Positions 14,012 to 21,043 of a DNA stretch of 42,728 bases are shown here, one piece after another. The stretch spans positions 1-42,728 of the forward strand of contig JAUWLF010000027.1 in the NCBI GenBank assembly GCA_030613785.1, in the 5' to 3' direction. The notes beneath the pieces are model-generated. The model saw only the letters and a list, made by a program, of their open reading frames with translations. It did no database searches and was not told where the DNA came from. This DNA comes from Chloroflexota bacterium. GTDB lineage: Bacteria > Chloroflexota > Anaerolineae > UBA7937 > B3-Chlor. Each line of letters opens with the position of its first letter. The stretch's first letter is position 1. Made by a program: the position numbers and the translations under genes.

Positions 14012-15381
14012 ACTGGTCTTTCGACCCTTCGTCATGGCTCAAGACAAGTGCAGCCTTCGGCCCGATCAGGACGAGGCTGGCGGAGCGGATCTTCGGTGAC
14101 GTGATCGACTCTCGGGTGCGGTCTGCGGTCAAGGTGGTGGACAACAAGTGGTGGGACCAAGTTGGCGGGGGTAGCGGTGGGCCTCAAGACAAGAAGTGGT
14201 GGGAGTTACGGGACGACTTCGAGGATGCATTGAAGGCGTGGAGGGCAAACCCTCTGGCTTTCCGCATCGTGGCGCTCACGACTGACTACGTGGTCGGGAA
14301 CGGGGTGCAGGTGTCGTCGCCTGTGAAGTACGTGGACAAGTTCGTCGGCGACTTCTGGAATCATCGTCAAAACAAGATGGCCATGCGCATCTATCAGTGG
14401 TGCGACGAGCTTACCAGGTCTGGCGAGCTTTACGTGGCGCTGTTCACCAATCCTGCGGATGGCATGAGCTACGTCCGGACGATACCTGCGGTGAAGATCA
14501 ACGAGATCGAGACCGACGCCGACGACCTGGAAAAGGAGTTACGGTACCACGAGCTACGGCATGATGATCCTGTCAACGGCAAGTGGTGGTCGTCTTGGGG
14601 CTCGGCGAAGGACGACGTGGGGACTCCGGTGGTGCTGCACTACGCCATCAATCGCGCTGTAGGCTGCGTGCGAGGTCAAGGTGATCTGGTGGCGATCCTG
14701 GGGTGGCTGCGGCGCTACAAGGAATGGCTGGAAGATCGGGTGCGAGTGAACCGGTACAAAAACGCCTTTCTTTGGCACGTGCACCTGGACGGTGCAGGGC
14801 GTGGCGACGTGGAGGCAAAGCAGACTCAATACTCGAAGCCTCCATCTCCTGGGTCGGTGATCGTGACTGACGAAACTGAGACGTGGACGCCTGTCCAGCC
14901 AAAGATAAATGCGGAGGACGTCAAGGACGATGGAAGGGCGCTGCGGTTGATGATCGCTGCGGGCGCTGGCATCCCGCTGCACTACCTGGCAGAGAGTGAG
15001 AGCGCTACCAGGGCAACCGCAAAGGAGATGACGGGGCCGACGGTGCGTCACTACGAGCACCGGCAGTTGTTCTTCTGCGATCTGCTGCTGGACGTGATTG
15101 AGAAGGCAGCGTACAGGTCGAAGGTGGCCGGTGGTATGGATCACCATCCGCGGGCTGGTCTTCAGTTGTCTTACACGGTGGCAGATCTGCGAGAAGAGGA
15201 CAGTCTGAGCGTGGCGGAGGCGGGCAAGACGATCATGGAGTACCTGGCCGGCATGAAGTTGCAGGGGTGGATCACTGACCGGAAGGCGATGGAGCTTGCG
15301 TACAAGTTCGTCGGCGAGGTAGTGGATGTGGAGGCGTTGATGAAGGAGCTTGCTAGCGAGGGCATAGGGGTGGCAGAGTGA
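14008..15381 (+). CDS. Phage portal protein
   Basis: 457 residues. After a W-W-containing lead-in come segments typical of tailed-phage portal proteins: a P-L-A-F-R-I-V-A-L-T-T-D-Y-V-V-G-N-G helix early on, D-E-L-T-R-S-G-E-L-Y-V-A-L in the wing, and a late A-A-G-A-G-I-P-L-H-Y-L-A-E-S-E-S-A-T-R-A-T segment, the region that lines the channel. The portal forms the ring at the unique capsid vertex through which DNA passes. It starts at an ATG overlapping the previous stop and ends at a TGA overlapping the next gene's GTG. A terminase (21044) and capsid (15874) on the same strand support the call. Confidence 0.85.
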   Translation: MNWSFDPSSWLKTSAAFGPIRTRLAERIFGDVIDSRVRSAVKVVDNKWWDQVGGGSGGPQDKKWWELRDDFEDALKAWRANPLAFRIVALTTDYVVGNGVQVSSPVKYVDKFVGDFWNHRQNKMAMRIYQWCDELTRSGELYVALFTNPADGMSYVRTIPAVKINEIETDADDLEKELRYHELRHDDPVNGKWWSSWGSAKDDVGTPVVLHYAINRAVGCVRGQGDLVAILGWLRRYKEWLEDRVRVNRYKNAFLWHVHLDGAGRGDVEAKQTQYSKPPSPGSVIVTDETETWTPVQPKINAEDVKDDGRALRLMIAAGAGIPLHYLAESESATRATAKEMTGPTVRHYEHRQLFFCDLLLDVIEKAAYRSKVAGGMDHHPRAGLQLSYTVADLREEDSLSVAEAGKTIMEYLAGMKLQGWITDRKAMELAYKFVGEVVDVEALMKELASEGIGVAE

Positions 15382-15506
15382 GATTATTTTTGGTCTTGTC
15401 ATTCTTTTTCATCATTCTTTGGTCTTATTATTCTGACGATGTGGTGACAGGTGAGAGCTGGCTACTGGCCAGTGTTGTCGCCAAAGAGAGGGGGGTCTCA
15501 AGGTGA
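15378..15506 (+). CDS. 42-residue single-span membrane protein
   Basis: A GTG at 15378 overlaps the portal stop, and the frame ends in a TGA that overlaps the GTG of the zinc-finger gene at 15503. The product is M-R-L-F-L-V-L-S-F-F-F-I-I-L-W-S-Y-Y followed by a short polar tail, so one membrane helix. Its 5' half is very T-rich, unlike the GC-rich neighbours. The overlaps at both ends argue for a real coupled gene, too short for most annotation. The palindromic element at 15442-15484 lies inside it, which is the main argument against. Confidence 0.45.
   Translation: MRLFLVLSFFFIILWSYYSDDVVTGESWLLASVVAKERGVSR
15442..15484. repeat. Palindromic phage-module element, 43 bp (copy a)
   Basis: TGGTGACAG at the left and TTGTCGCCAA at the right are inverted arms around a CTGGCTACTGGCCAG inner palindrome. 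It lies just before the ribosome site of the zinc-finger gene. Confidence 0.7.
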
Positions 15507-15781
15507 AGTGCGAGGTTTGCGGCAAGGCGTTCAAGACACGGTCGGGGCTACGGCGGCACGTGAAGTCGGTGCATGGTGACAAAGCTCCTGGCGAGGTCGG
15601 GCCGACCGTTGGGGGCCAGAGTCCTTCGGTGAAGGAGGCTGCGGAGGGAGCGGTCTTGCGGGAGGCGTGCAAGGCGCTGGGTATCAAGTCGAAGGACGTG
15701 ATGGCCTGGAAGGTGTACGAAGACAAGGTGGTCATCATTGAGGGGCCGACGGGGTGGAAGCGGGTGTGGAAGAGGGAGTGA
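15503..15781 (+). CDS. C2H2 zinc-finger-like small phage protein
   Basis: 92 residues. The N-terminus is a clear C2H2 finger: C3-x2-C6 and H19-x4-H24 with K-A-F and S-G-L-R-R-H between. Such fingers are rare in bacteria but occur in some phage and bacterial DNA-binding proteins. The rest has an alpha-helical middle and a beta-rich end (K-D-V-M-A-W-K-V-Y-E-D-K-V-V-I-I-E-G-P-T-G-W). The GTG start follows GGGGGGTCTCAAG. Its place between portal and capsid genes suggests a structural, scaffold or regulatory role, but nothing in the sequence decides. It is also a candidate for a protein binding the palindromic elements of this module; that is speculation. Confidence 0.65.
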   Translation: MKCEVCGKAFKTRSGLRRHVKSVHGDKAPGEVGPTVGGQSPSVKEAAEGAVLREACKALGIKSKDVMAWKVYEDKVVIIEGPTGWKRVWKRE

Positions 15782-15873
15782 GAGAGCGGAGGGTAGGCGT
15801 CCTGGGAGCGCAGCGGAGCGTAGCGTACCAGGTCGCCGTAGCGCAGCGGTGGATGACGACGGGTAGGGGGTAG

Positions 15874-17652
15874 ATGATGGGTGGTGAAAAGGTGCTCGAG
15901 GACCGTGCAAGACTGGCGTTGGACGTCGACCTGGGTGTAGACGGTGCCGTCGGGCGTTACGAAGTGACGTTGATCAAGGCTGGCGACACTCTGCATGGTT
16001 GGCGGTTCCCTGCGCCTGTGCTGGCGGCCGCCGTAGGCCAGTTCGAGGGTGCAAGCTGTTTCGTGGACCACGTGGCCTTTCTACAGTCTGGCCAGAGCGT
16101 GCGGGACCTGGTCGGTGTGATAGCGGAGGTGGGCTGGGATGCGGATGCTGGGGAGCGTGGAGGACTGAGGGGGCGTCTGCATCTGAGCAACGCGCCGGCT
16201 GCGGACTGGATGGAGGTCTTGGTAGACCAGATCATAGAGGATCGCGGCAACGGTCTCCCTGTGCCGAACGTGGGTCTGAGTGCCGACATCTTCTGCGGGT
16301 ACATCTTGGAGGGACGGACGCGGGTAGCGACTGAGGTTCGGTTCGTGTACTCCATCGACGTGGTTTTCTATCCCGCCGCTGGCGGGTCGTTTGATCGTGT
16401 CCTCAATTCAATTAAAGGGGGTGCAACAATGGGAGAGGACAAAGTGAAAGAGGATGGCAAGGTTCAGGATTCGGTTGCCGTGCTGGAAGCACCTGGCTCC
16501 GGTGAAGACCGAGTGATCGCGACTGAGATTCCGCCTGCGGGTGGGGTCCAAGCGGCCGACACTGTTAAGGCGGTGGAGGCGGCAACGGCTGCGGATGCAG
16601 CGGCTCAGCAGGCAGAGGCTTTGCTGCGGAGCCAGTGTCAAACGGTGCTGGAGGGTGCGCTGACGTGGTGTAACCTCCCTCAGCCAATGAAGGATGCTGT
16701 CAGGTCTCAGTTCAGCGGCCGGGTCTTTGCACCCGAGACGCTGGACGCCGAGATCGAGCGGTACCGGACGATGCTGGCGGGCATGTTGGAGGACAAGGTG
16801 GTCGTAGGTGCTGGCGAGGCGCTGGACGGTGCGCAGGTGAGCGGGATGCTGACGAGCATGGATCGGATTCAGCTTGCCTTCGAGCGACTGATGGGGTTGG
16901 AGATCCCGGACTCCAATTCCGACGTGGCACGGCTGTCTGGCATCCGCGAGATGTACCTGATGATGACCGGGGATTACGACTTCTACGGCCGTTTCTTCCC
17001 TGAGCGGGTGCAGTTGTCGAACGTGACCACAGCCTCAATGACGAGTGTGGTCAAGAACGTGCTCAACAAGCTGCTACTGCGTGCTTACAACGTGCGTCCT
17101 CGGTGGTGGTCTCCGATCGCCTACGAGGAGGACTTTGGCACACTGAACCAGATCACGTGGATCAAGTCTGGCGGCATAGGGAACCTTCCGACGGTGTCGG
17201 AAGGTGCTGCCTATACGGAGCTCGACTGGTCGGACAATGAGGAGACGGCCGACTTCCTCAAGAAGGGTGGCTACATCGGGATCACGTTGGAGATGATGGA
17301 TCGTGACGACGTGGGTGCCGTCCGGAGGATACCACGTGAGATCGGCAACGCTGCCTGGCGGACGTTATCTGGTCTGGTCTCGGCGTTGTTCACGGCCAAC
17401 GCTGGTGTTGGGCCGACGATGGCGGACTCAGTGGCGTTGTTCGATGCGGGTGGCCACACGAATCTGCTGACTACGGCTCTCAGTGCGGCGCAGTGGGACG
17501 TAGTGATCCAGGCGATCTTCCAGCAAACGGAGCCGACGTCTTCGGCGGTGCTGGGTATTCGGCCTCAGTTCTTGCTGGTGCCGATCGAGCTTGAGCGGAC
17601 GGCGATGACGATCCTCGAACAGCCTTGGAGTGATGCTGACAACAAGCACTAA
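15874..17652 (+). CDS. Fused capsid maturation protease and major capsid protein, truncated by in-frame TAA
   Basis: 592 residues up to the TAA. Residues 1-185 look like a prohead protease: G-R-Y-E-V-T-L-I-K-A-G, C-F-V-D-H with a candidate catalytic His, V-G-L-S-A-D-I with a candidate Ser, then S-I-D-V-V-F-Y-P-A-A-G-G. A Glu/Ala-rich helical linker (about 186-300) resembles a scaffold or delta domain. Residues 300-592 match an HK97-fold/Mu gpT-like major capsid protein (R-P-R-W-W-S-P-I-A-Y-E-E-D-F; G-Y-I-G-I-T-L-E-M-M-D-R-D-D). Protease-capsid fusion is known in some phages. The reading frame continues past the TAA with the normal capsid C-terminus (17653-17916), so the product shown is incomplete unless the stop is suppressed or is a sequence error. 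Confidence 0.82.
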   Translation: MMGGEKVLEDRARLALDVDLGVDGAVGRYEVTLIKAGDTLHGWRFPAPVLAAAVGQFEGASCFVDHVAFLQSGQSVRDLVGVIAEVGWDADAGERGGLRGRLHLSNAPAADWMEVLVDQIIEDRGNGLPVPNVGLSADIFCGYILEGRTRVATEVRFVYSIDVVFYPAAGGSFDRVLNSIKGGATMGEDKVKEDGKVQDSVAVLEAPGSGEDRVIATEIPPAGGVQAADTVKAVEAATAADAAAQQAEALLRSQCQTVLEGALTWCNLPQPMKDAVRSQFSGRVFAPETLDAEIERYRTMLAGMLEDKVVVGAGEALDGAQVSGMLTSMDRIQLAFERLMGLEIPDSNSDVARLSGIREMYLMMTGDYDFYGRFFPERVQLSNVTTASMTSVVKNVLNKLLLRAYNVRPRWWSPIAYEEDFGTLNQITWIKSGGIGNLPTVSEGAAYTELDWSDNEETADFLKKGGYIGITLEMMDRDDVGAVRRIPREIGNAAWRTLSGLVSALFTANAGVGPTMADSVALFDAGGHTNLLTTALSAAQWDVVIQAIFQQTEPTSSAVLGIRPQFLLVPIELERTAMTILEQPWSDADNKH

Positions 17653-17916
17653 CTAGAGCCTCGCTATGCGAGCTCGCGGGTGGTGACGGTTCCTGAGTGG
17701 ACTGATGCCAACGACTGGGCTGCGGCGTGCGCGCCAGAGGACTGCCCTGGCGTGTGCATCGGGTACCGGTATGGGCGTGCTCCTGAGCTATTCGTGGCAG
17801 ACGATCAGACTGTGGGGTCGATGTTCACGAGCGACGAAATGCGTATCAAGTGCAGGTTCTTCGTGGCGGTTGGCGTAGCTGACTACCGTCCTCTGCACAA
17901 GAGCAACGTAGCGTAG
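17653..17916 (+). pseudogene. Detached C-terminus of the major capsid protein
   Basis: The same frame as the capsid gene stays open for 87 codons after its TAA and reads L-E-P-R-Y-A-S-S-R-V-V-T-V-P-E-W-T-D, then N-D-W-A-A, G-S-M-F-T-S-D-E-M-R-I-K and finally D-Y-R-P-L-H-K-S-N-V. These are the conserved closing motifs of the same capsid family (V-V-T-V-P-x-W-T-D-x-N-D-W and the L-H-K-S-N-V end). A GTG at 17680 could start a 78-residue product but has no good ribosome site. TAA could derive from a Tyr codon by one base change. Confidence 0.75.
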
Positions 17917-17945
17917 ACAAGTAGGGGGGTGGATGGGTGGTGTGT

Positions 17946-17986
17946 CTCACCCCCACCCCAACCCTCCCCCATCAAGGGGGAGGGGG
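17946..17986. repeat. REP-like C-rich/G-rich palindrome
   Basis: CCCTCCCCCATCAAGGGGGA and flanks form a strong hairpin of the type dispersed in many bacterial genomes. It sits between the capsid end and the next palindromic element. Confidence 0.6.
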
Positions 17987-17992
17987 CCTGGG

Positions 17993-18045
17993 TGGTGACA
18001 GGTGGTGACTGGATCGGATCCGAGCTGAACGGATTCTGTCACCAA
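17993..18045. repeat. Palindromic phage-module element, 53 bp (copy b)
   Basis: Arms TGGTGACAG and CTGTCACCAA enclose an inner CGGATCCG palindrome. Followed by GAGAGGGGAGG and the GTG of the gene at 18065. Confidence 0.75.
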
Positions 18046-18064
18046 AGAGAGGGGAGGTTGGACT

Positions 18065-18529
18065 GTGAAATCGAGGTTGGTGGTTACGGCTGTGGCGCTG
18101 GTGGTGCTGCTGGCGGTTGCGCTGCTAGTGGCTCGGCCGGCGGGTGCTGTCGGTGCGGTGACGCCTCCGAGTGAGGGGGCACGGTTGACACCGGAGTTCG
18201 TGGTCAGCCTGGTAGCGGGTGCTCTGGCTCTGGCCTTGGAGGTCGTGCCTGGACTGAAAGAGTGGTGGTCGAAGCTGACGTGGGAGGCGAAGCGGTTTGC
18301 GTGGTTGATTGGCTGCGTGGTCGTGGGCATCGGACCTTGGGTGTTGGGGTGTATCGCTCAACAGTTCGGCCTCGACCTGACAGCGATAGTGATGGTGGCC
18401 ACATGCAGTGCGGACTCTTTCGTGCAGGGCCTCCAGATCGCTTTTCTGGCCTACTTTGCTAGCCAGTCTGTCCATGGGCTCAGCGTGGCGGGCCTCAAAG
18501 CGGCCGGGGTCTACCACCGGATGGCGTAA
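18065..18529 (+). CDS. Multi-span membrane protein, holin-like
   Basis: 154 residues with about four hydrophobic segments: an N-terminal signal-like helix (V-V-T-A-V-A-L-V-V-L-L-A-V-A-L-L-V), then V-V-S-L-V-A-G-A-L-A-L-A-L, then A-W-L-I-G-C-V-V-V-G-I, and a last one near A-F-L-A-Y-F-A-S. Conserved W-W and charged residues lie between (K-E-W-W-S-K-L-T-W-E-A-K-R). Several phage holin families have this size and topology, and lysis genes are present downstream, so holin is the best guess. The GTG start is preceded by GGGGAGG. No family-specific motif proves it. Confidence 0.55.
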   Translation: MKSRLVVTAVALVVLLAVALLVARPAGAVGAVTPPSEGARLTPEFVVSLVAGALALALEVVPGLKEWWSKLTWEAKRFAWLIGCVVVGIGPWVLGCIAQQFGLDLTAIVMVATCSADSFVQGLQIAFLAYFASQSVHGLSVAGLKAAGVYHRMA

Positions 18530-18564
18530 GGCAGCAAGTACAAGAGACTGTAGGAGGTCTGAAC

Positions 18565-18939
18565 ATGGCGAACGAAGTAATGCGGGTGATGTGCTTTCAG
18601 AAGGATCCGCTGGTTGATACCGACGGGGTGATCGACTTCTCGGCACTGGAGGACATGACCATCGTCGGTGTGTCGTTGTGTGCGACGGTGTTCACAGGGA
18701 CGCCGACGGGATTCACGATCGACATACAGGACGATGGCACGGACGTGATCGCGGCGCTGGCGGCGAACACGGCACTGACGCCTGGGACGTGGAAGTCCGT
18801 GCACATGGGAGGCACGGAGGATGCCGTGCACATTGCAGCCGGCAGCGAGGTCGAGGTCGACCTGAATCTCACCGGTGGGTCTACGCCGACGGCGGCATTT
18901 ACGCTGGTGATCTGGTACCTGGGTGGTGCACAGGGGTAG
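18565..18939 (+). CDS. Phage structural (decoration- or fibre-like) protein
   Basis: 124 residues, beta-rich, with no signal peptide. Motifs such as G-V-I-D-F-S-A-L-E-D-M-T-I-V-G-V-S-L and A-G-S-E-V-E-V-D-L-N-L-T resemble small virion beta-sandwich proteins. It follows GTAGGAGGTCTGAAC, a good ribosome site, and lies among head and neck genes. A capsid-decoration or spike-accessory role is inferred only from fold type and position. Confidence 0.5.
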   Translation: MANEVMRVMCFQKDPLVDTDGVIDFSALEDMTIVGVSLCATVFTGTPTGFTIDIQDDGTDVIAALAANTALTPGTWKSVHMGGTEDAVHIAAGSEVEVDLNLTGGSTPTAAFTLVIWYLGGAQG

Positions 18940-18945
18940 TGTGAT

Positions 18946-18967
18946 GGGCAGGTACTGGGACCTGCCC
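18946..18967. repeat. Hairpin after the structural gene
   Basis: GGGCAGGT / ACCTGCCC stem with a 6-nt loop, 6 nt past the stop codon at 18939. No T-run follows. It may be a dispersed repeat or a weak terminator. Confidence 0.45.
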
Positions 18968-19106
18968 CTACGACGGGAATTGATCATGGTCGCTAGACCG
19001 TGGTCGTGCGAGCGTGGCAAGTTGGCGAGCTTGCTCTGCTCGCAGTTACCTCCGATGGGAGGCTGGGGCCTGGGGGTGGTGCCCTTGGTCCCGCCTCCTC
19101 CACTAG

Positions 19107-19148
19107 TGGTGACAGATGGATCTCCAGGATCCGGAGAATCTGTCACCA
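19107..19148. repeat. Palindromic phage-module element (copy c)
   Basis: TGGTGACAGAT and ATCTGTCACCA form 11-bp inverted arms around CTCCAGGATCCGGAG. The ribosome site GAGGAAAG and the GTG at 19161 follow. Confidence 0.75.
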
Positions 19149-19160
19149 GCGAGGAAAGCG

Positions 19161-19829
19161 GTGGAGATTCACCGAGGCATAGTGCGAGCGTACGACTCGA
19201 CGAATCATCAGGCAGACGTGATGATCTACGGGTCAATGAGCCGGGTGGTGCTGAGTGTACCGGTGTCTCACAGCATCGGTGCCGAACTGATGACGGTCGG
19301 TGCAGACTGCGGAGTGGTGTTCTTCGCGCCTGGCGATAGCGGGGTGGTGATGTGCACCTTCACCGGTGCACCTGATCCTTGGATTACCTCTGCGCTGATC
19401 AAGGACGGCGAGATCGAGGTAGCTGATCTGGCTTTCTCTCGGCCGATGGTGCAGGCGGTCTCGACGGTGTCGACGCAGGTACTGACGACGTCGAATGTGA
19501 TCTACAGCACGTTGCAATTAACGATCGTGGTGCCGACTGGTGAGACCTACAAGTATTTCTTGCAGGCGAACGTCGAGTTTGGCTGCTCGTCGTACACCAA
19601 CTGGAATCTGGACATGCTGCGGCTGGGGGCTGGGGGGGCGCTGGTCGGTGGGATACAGTCGATGAGAACGCAGTCGGCGACGTCTCGTAGCTCGGTTAGC
19701 TGCGCCTGGGCTGGGACGCTGAGTGCCGGCAGCAAGACGGTGGAGGCGATCGTTCTCAAGTCGCTGGCTCGCAACACAGAGAATGCCTATCGAGGTCATC
19801 TAGTGGTGACCTATTGGCAATCAGCATAG
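19161..19829 (+). CDS. Phage spike/baseplate-like protein
   Basis: 222 residues from GTG 19161. I prefer this over the ATG at 19116, which falls inside the palindromic element and has no ribosome site; GAGG lies 6 nt before the GTG. The N-terminal 80 residues have the pattern of an OB-fold spike base (G-I-V-R-A-Y-D-S-T-N-H-Q-A-D-V, then V-P-V-S-H-S-I, C-G-V-V-F-F-A-P-G-D-S-G-V-V). The remainder is a beta-sandwich-like domain (L-T-I-V-V-P-T-G-E-T-Y-K-Y-F) ending in H-L-V-V-T-Y-W. This fits a tail spike or virion surface protein. The assignment is by pattern, not by a specific family. Confidence 0.55.
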   Translation: MEIHRGIVRAYDSTNHQADVMIYGSMSRVVLSVPVSHSIGAELMTVGADCGVVFFAPGDSGVVMCTFTGAPDPWITSALIKDGEIEVADLAFSRPMVQAVSTVSTQVLTTSNVIYSTLQLTIVVPTGETYKYFLQANVEFGCSSYTNWNLDMLRLGAGGALVGGIQSMRTQSATSRSSVSCAWAGTLSAGSKTVEAIVLKSLARNTENAYRGHLVVTYWQSA

Positions 19830-19839
19830 GGAGGGTATC

Positions 19840-20109
19840 ATGGCTGCGATTAACGCTTACTCGTATCTGGCGGCGAGCGGTCTGGTGAAGACGGGACCTG
19901 GTGTGCTGCACTCGATCACGTTGTCGGCTGCTGCTGCCACGGTGACGGCGACGGTGTACGACGAAGTGGCGGGGTCTGGCGACGTGATGCTGGTCTTGAC
20001 CTCGATCGTGAACGACAGCAAGTGTGCTGTCCTGGACGTGGCCTTTGGTGTGGGCTGCTACGTGGTGCTGGCAGGGACGGGTGCGAAAGCGACGGTGGCT
20101 TTCCGATGA
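19840..20109 (+). CDS. Small virion-type beta protein
   Basis: 89 residues: Y-S-Y-L-A-A-S-G-L-V-K-T-G-P-G-V-L-H-S-I-T-L, then alternating hydrophobic strands (T-V-T-A-T-V-Y-D) and F-G-V-G-C-Y-V-V-L-A-G-T-G near the end. Short proteins with this L-H-S-I-x-L strand pattern are common next to tail or neck genes in phages. The ATG has GGGAGGG upstream. Its stop overlaps the start of the neck protein gene (ATGA). Confidence 0.55.
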   Translation: MAAINAYSYLAASGLVKTGPGVLHSITLSAAAATVTATVYDEVAGSGDVMLVLTSIVNDSKCAVLDVAFGVGCYVVLAGTGAKATVAFR

Positions 20110-20762
20110 GCAATCTGGCGACGTTGCGGGACCTGGTGGAGTTGGACTTGGACGACTCGGCGAACGATGTGTGGGCGACGGCTGACATTGACCGCGCCAT
20201 CAAGCGTGCCCTGGTGCAGTACAGCGAGGTCAATCCTCAGCAGATCGTGGGGACGATCACCTTGGCGGCGGACGGTCGCGAGATTAGCCTCTCGACTTTG
20301 ACGGGTCTCTCGCGGGTGGTCAAGGTCTGGTACCCGTACACGTCAACCGATCCAGAAGACCCTCCTAGCTGGGTGCGGTGGGAAACGTGGGCTGGGACTC
20401 TGTACATCGCCTCTGGTGCGGAGCCAGCGAACGGTGACAAGGTGCGGGTCTATTACCACAAGCTCCAGACCATCGACGATCTGAGTGGTGCAAGCGCCAC
20501 GACGGTCTCGATAGAGGACGAAGAGGTCATAGTCTTGGGTGCCGGTGCTTACGCTGCGTTGCAGCAAGGGCGCTCGGCTGTGGCGGCTGCCGGCGTCTCG
20601 ACTGAGACTCCGGAGCACTGGATGAGATGGGGTCTGAACCGGATGGATGCGTTCTATGATGCGCTGCGCGCTGTGCGTACCAGGGAGCTACGGAAGATCG
20701 ACAAGCGGGTGCCGATGCACGTGGACGGTTGGGAGCGTGGCGACTATCGGGACGGGATATAG
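20106..20762 (+). CDS. Head-tail connector (neck/adaptor) protein
   Basis: 218 residues from the ATG overlapping the previous stop. The start, T-L-R-D-L-V-E-L-D-L-D-D-S-A-N-D-V-W-A-T-A-D-I-D-R-A-I, is typical of phage adaptor proteins: a helix beginning a D-L-D-D...W-x-x-x-x-I-x-x-A-I pattern. A beta region with V-V-K-V-W-Y-P follows, then a closing helical part (M-D-A-F-Y-D-A-L-R-A-V-R). Such adaptors bind below the portal and close the DNA channel. Coupling with the preceding gene and nearness to the terminase support the call. Confidence 0.65.
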   Translation: MSNLATLRDLVELDLDDSANDVWATADIDRAIKRALVQYSEVNPQQIVGTITLAADGREISLSTLTGLSRVVKVWYPYTSTDPEDPPSWVRWETWAGTLYIASGAEPANGDKVRVYYHKLQTIDDLSGASATTVSIEDEEVIVLGAGAYAALQQGRSAVAAAGVSTETPEHWMRWGLNRMDAFYDALRAVRTRELRKIDKRVPMHVDGWERGDYRDGI

Positions 20763-20779
20763 GAAAGAGGGTGGAAGTG

Positions 20780-20893
20780 ATGGCAGACGAGAAGGAACCG
20801 AAGTGCCCTGGTAGCAAGATTCGGTCGAAGGGCAAGGGCAAGGGGCTGGGGCATGGCCAGGGCAAAGGGCCAGTGGGTAAGCCAAAGCCGTAG
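20780..20893 (+). CDS. 37-residue Lys/Gly-rich peptide
   Basis: ATG at 20780 after GAGGGTGGAAGTG. The product is M-A-D-E-K-E-P-K-C-P-G-S-K-I-R-S-K followed by K-G repeats, ending in V-G-K-P-K-P. It is strongly basic and low in complexity. The tight spacing to the neck gene (17 nt) favours a real small gene; the bias could also come from GC-rich sequence. Confidence 0.4.
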   Translation: MADEKEPKCPGSKIRSKGKGKGLGHGQGKGPVGKPKP

Positions 20894-20986
20894 CAGCGGC
20901 GCAAGCGCTCCTGCGACAGCCGAAGGCTGGAGCGGATCGCACCGTGAGGGGGTGTCAGACCCCGAACGGCAGAGCGAGCGCCGCGA

Positions 20987-21029
20987 TGGTGACAGGGATC
21001 CAGGATCTGGAGCTGAGGTCTGTCACCAA
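20987..21029. repeat. Palindromic phage-module element, 43 bp (copy d)
   Basis: Perfect 9-bp arms TGGTGACAG / CTGTCACCA around CCAGGATCTGG. It is directly followed by GGGAAGGGGG and the terminase ATG. Confidence 0.78.
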
Positions 21030-21043
21030 GGGAAGGGGGTAAC

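Noticed and set aside
15874..17916. Phage-wide stop-codon reassignment
   Set aside because: Neighbouring genes end at TAA, TAG and TGA in normal positions with good overlaps, so only the one TAA in the capsid is anomalous.
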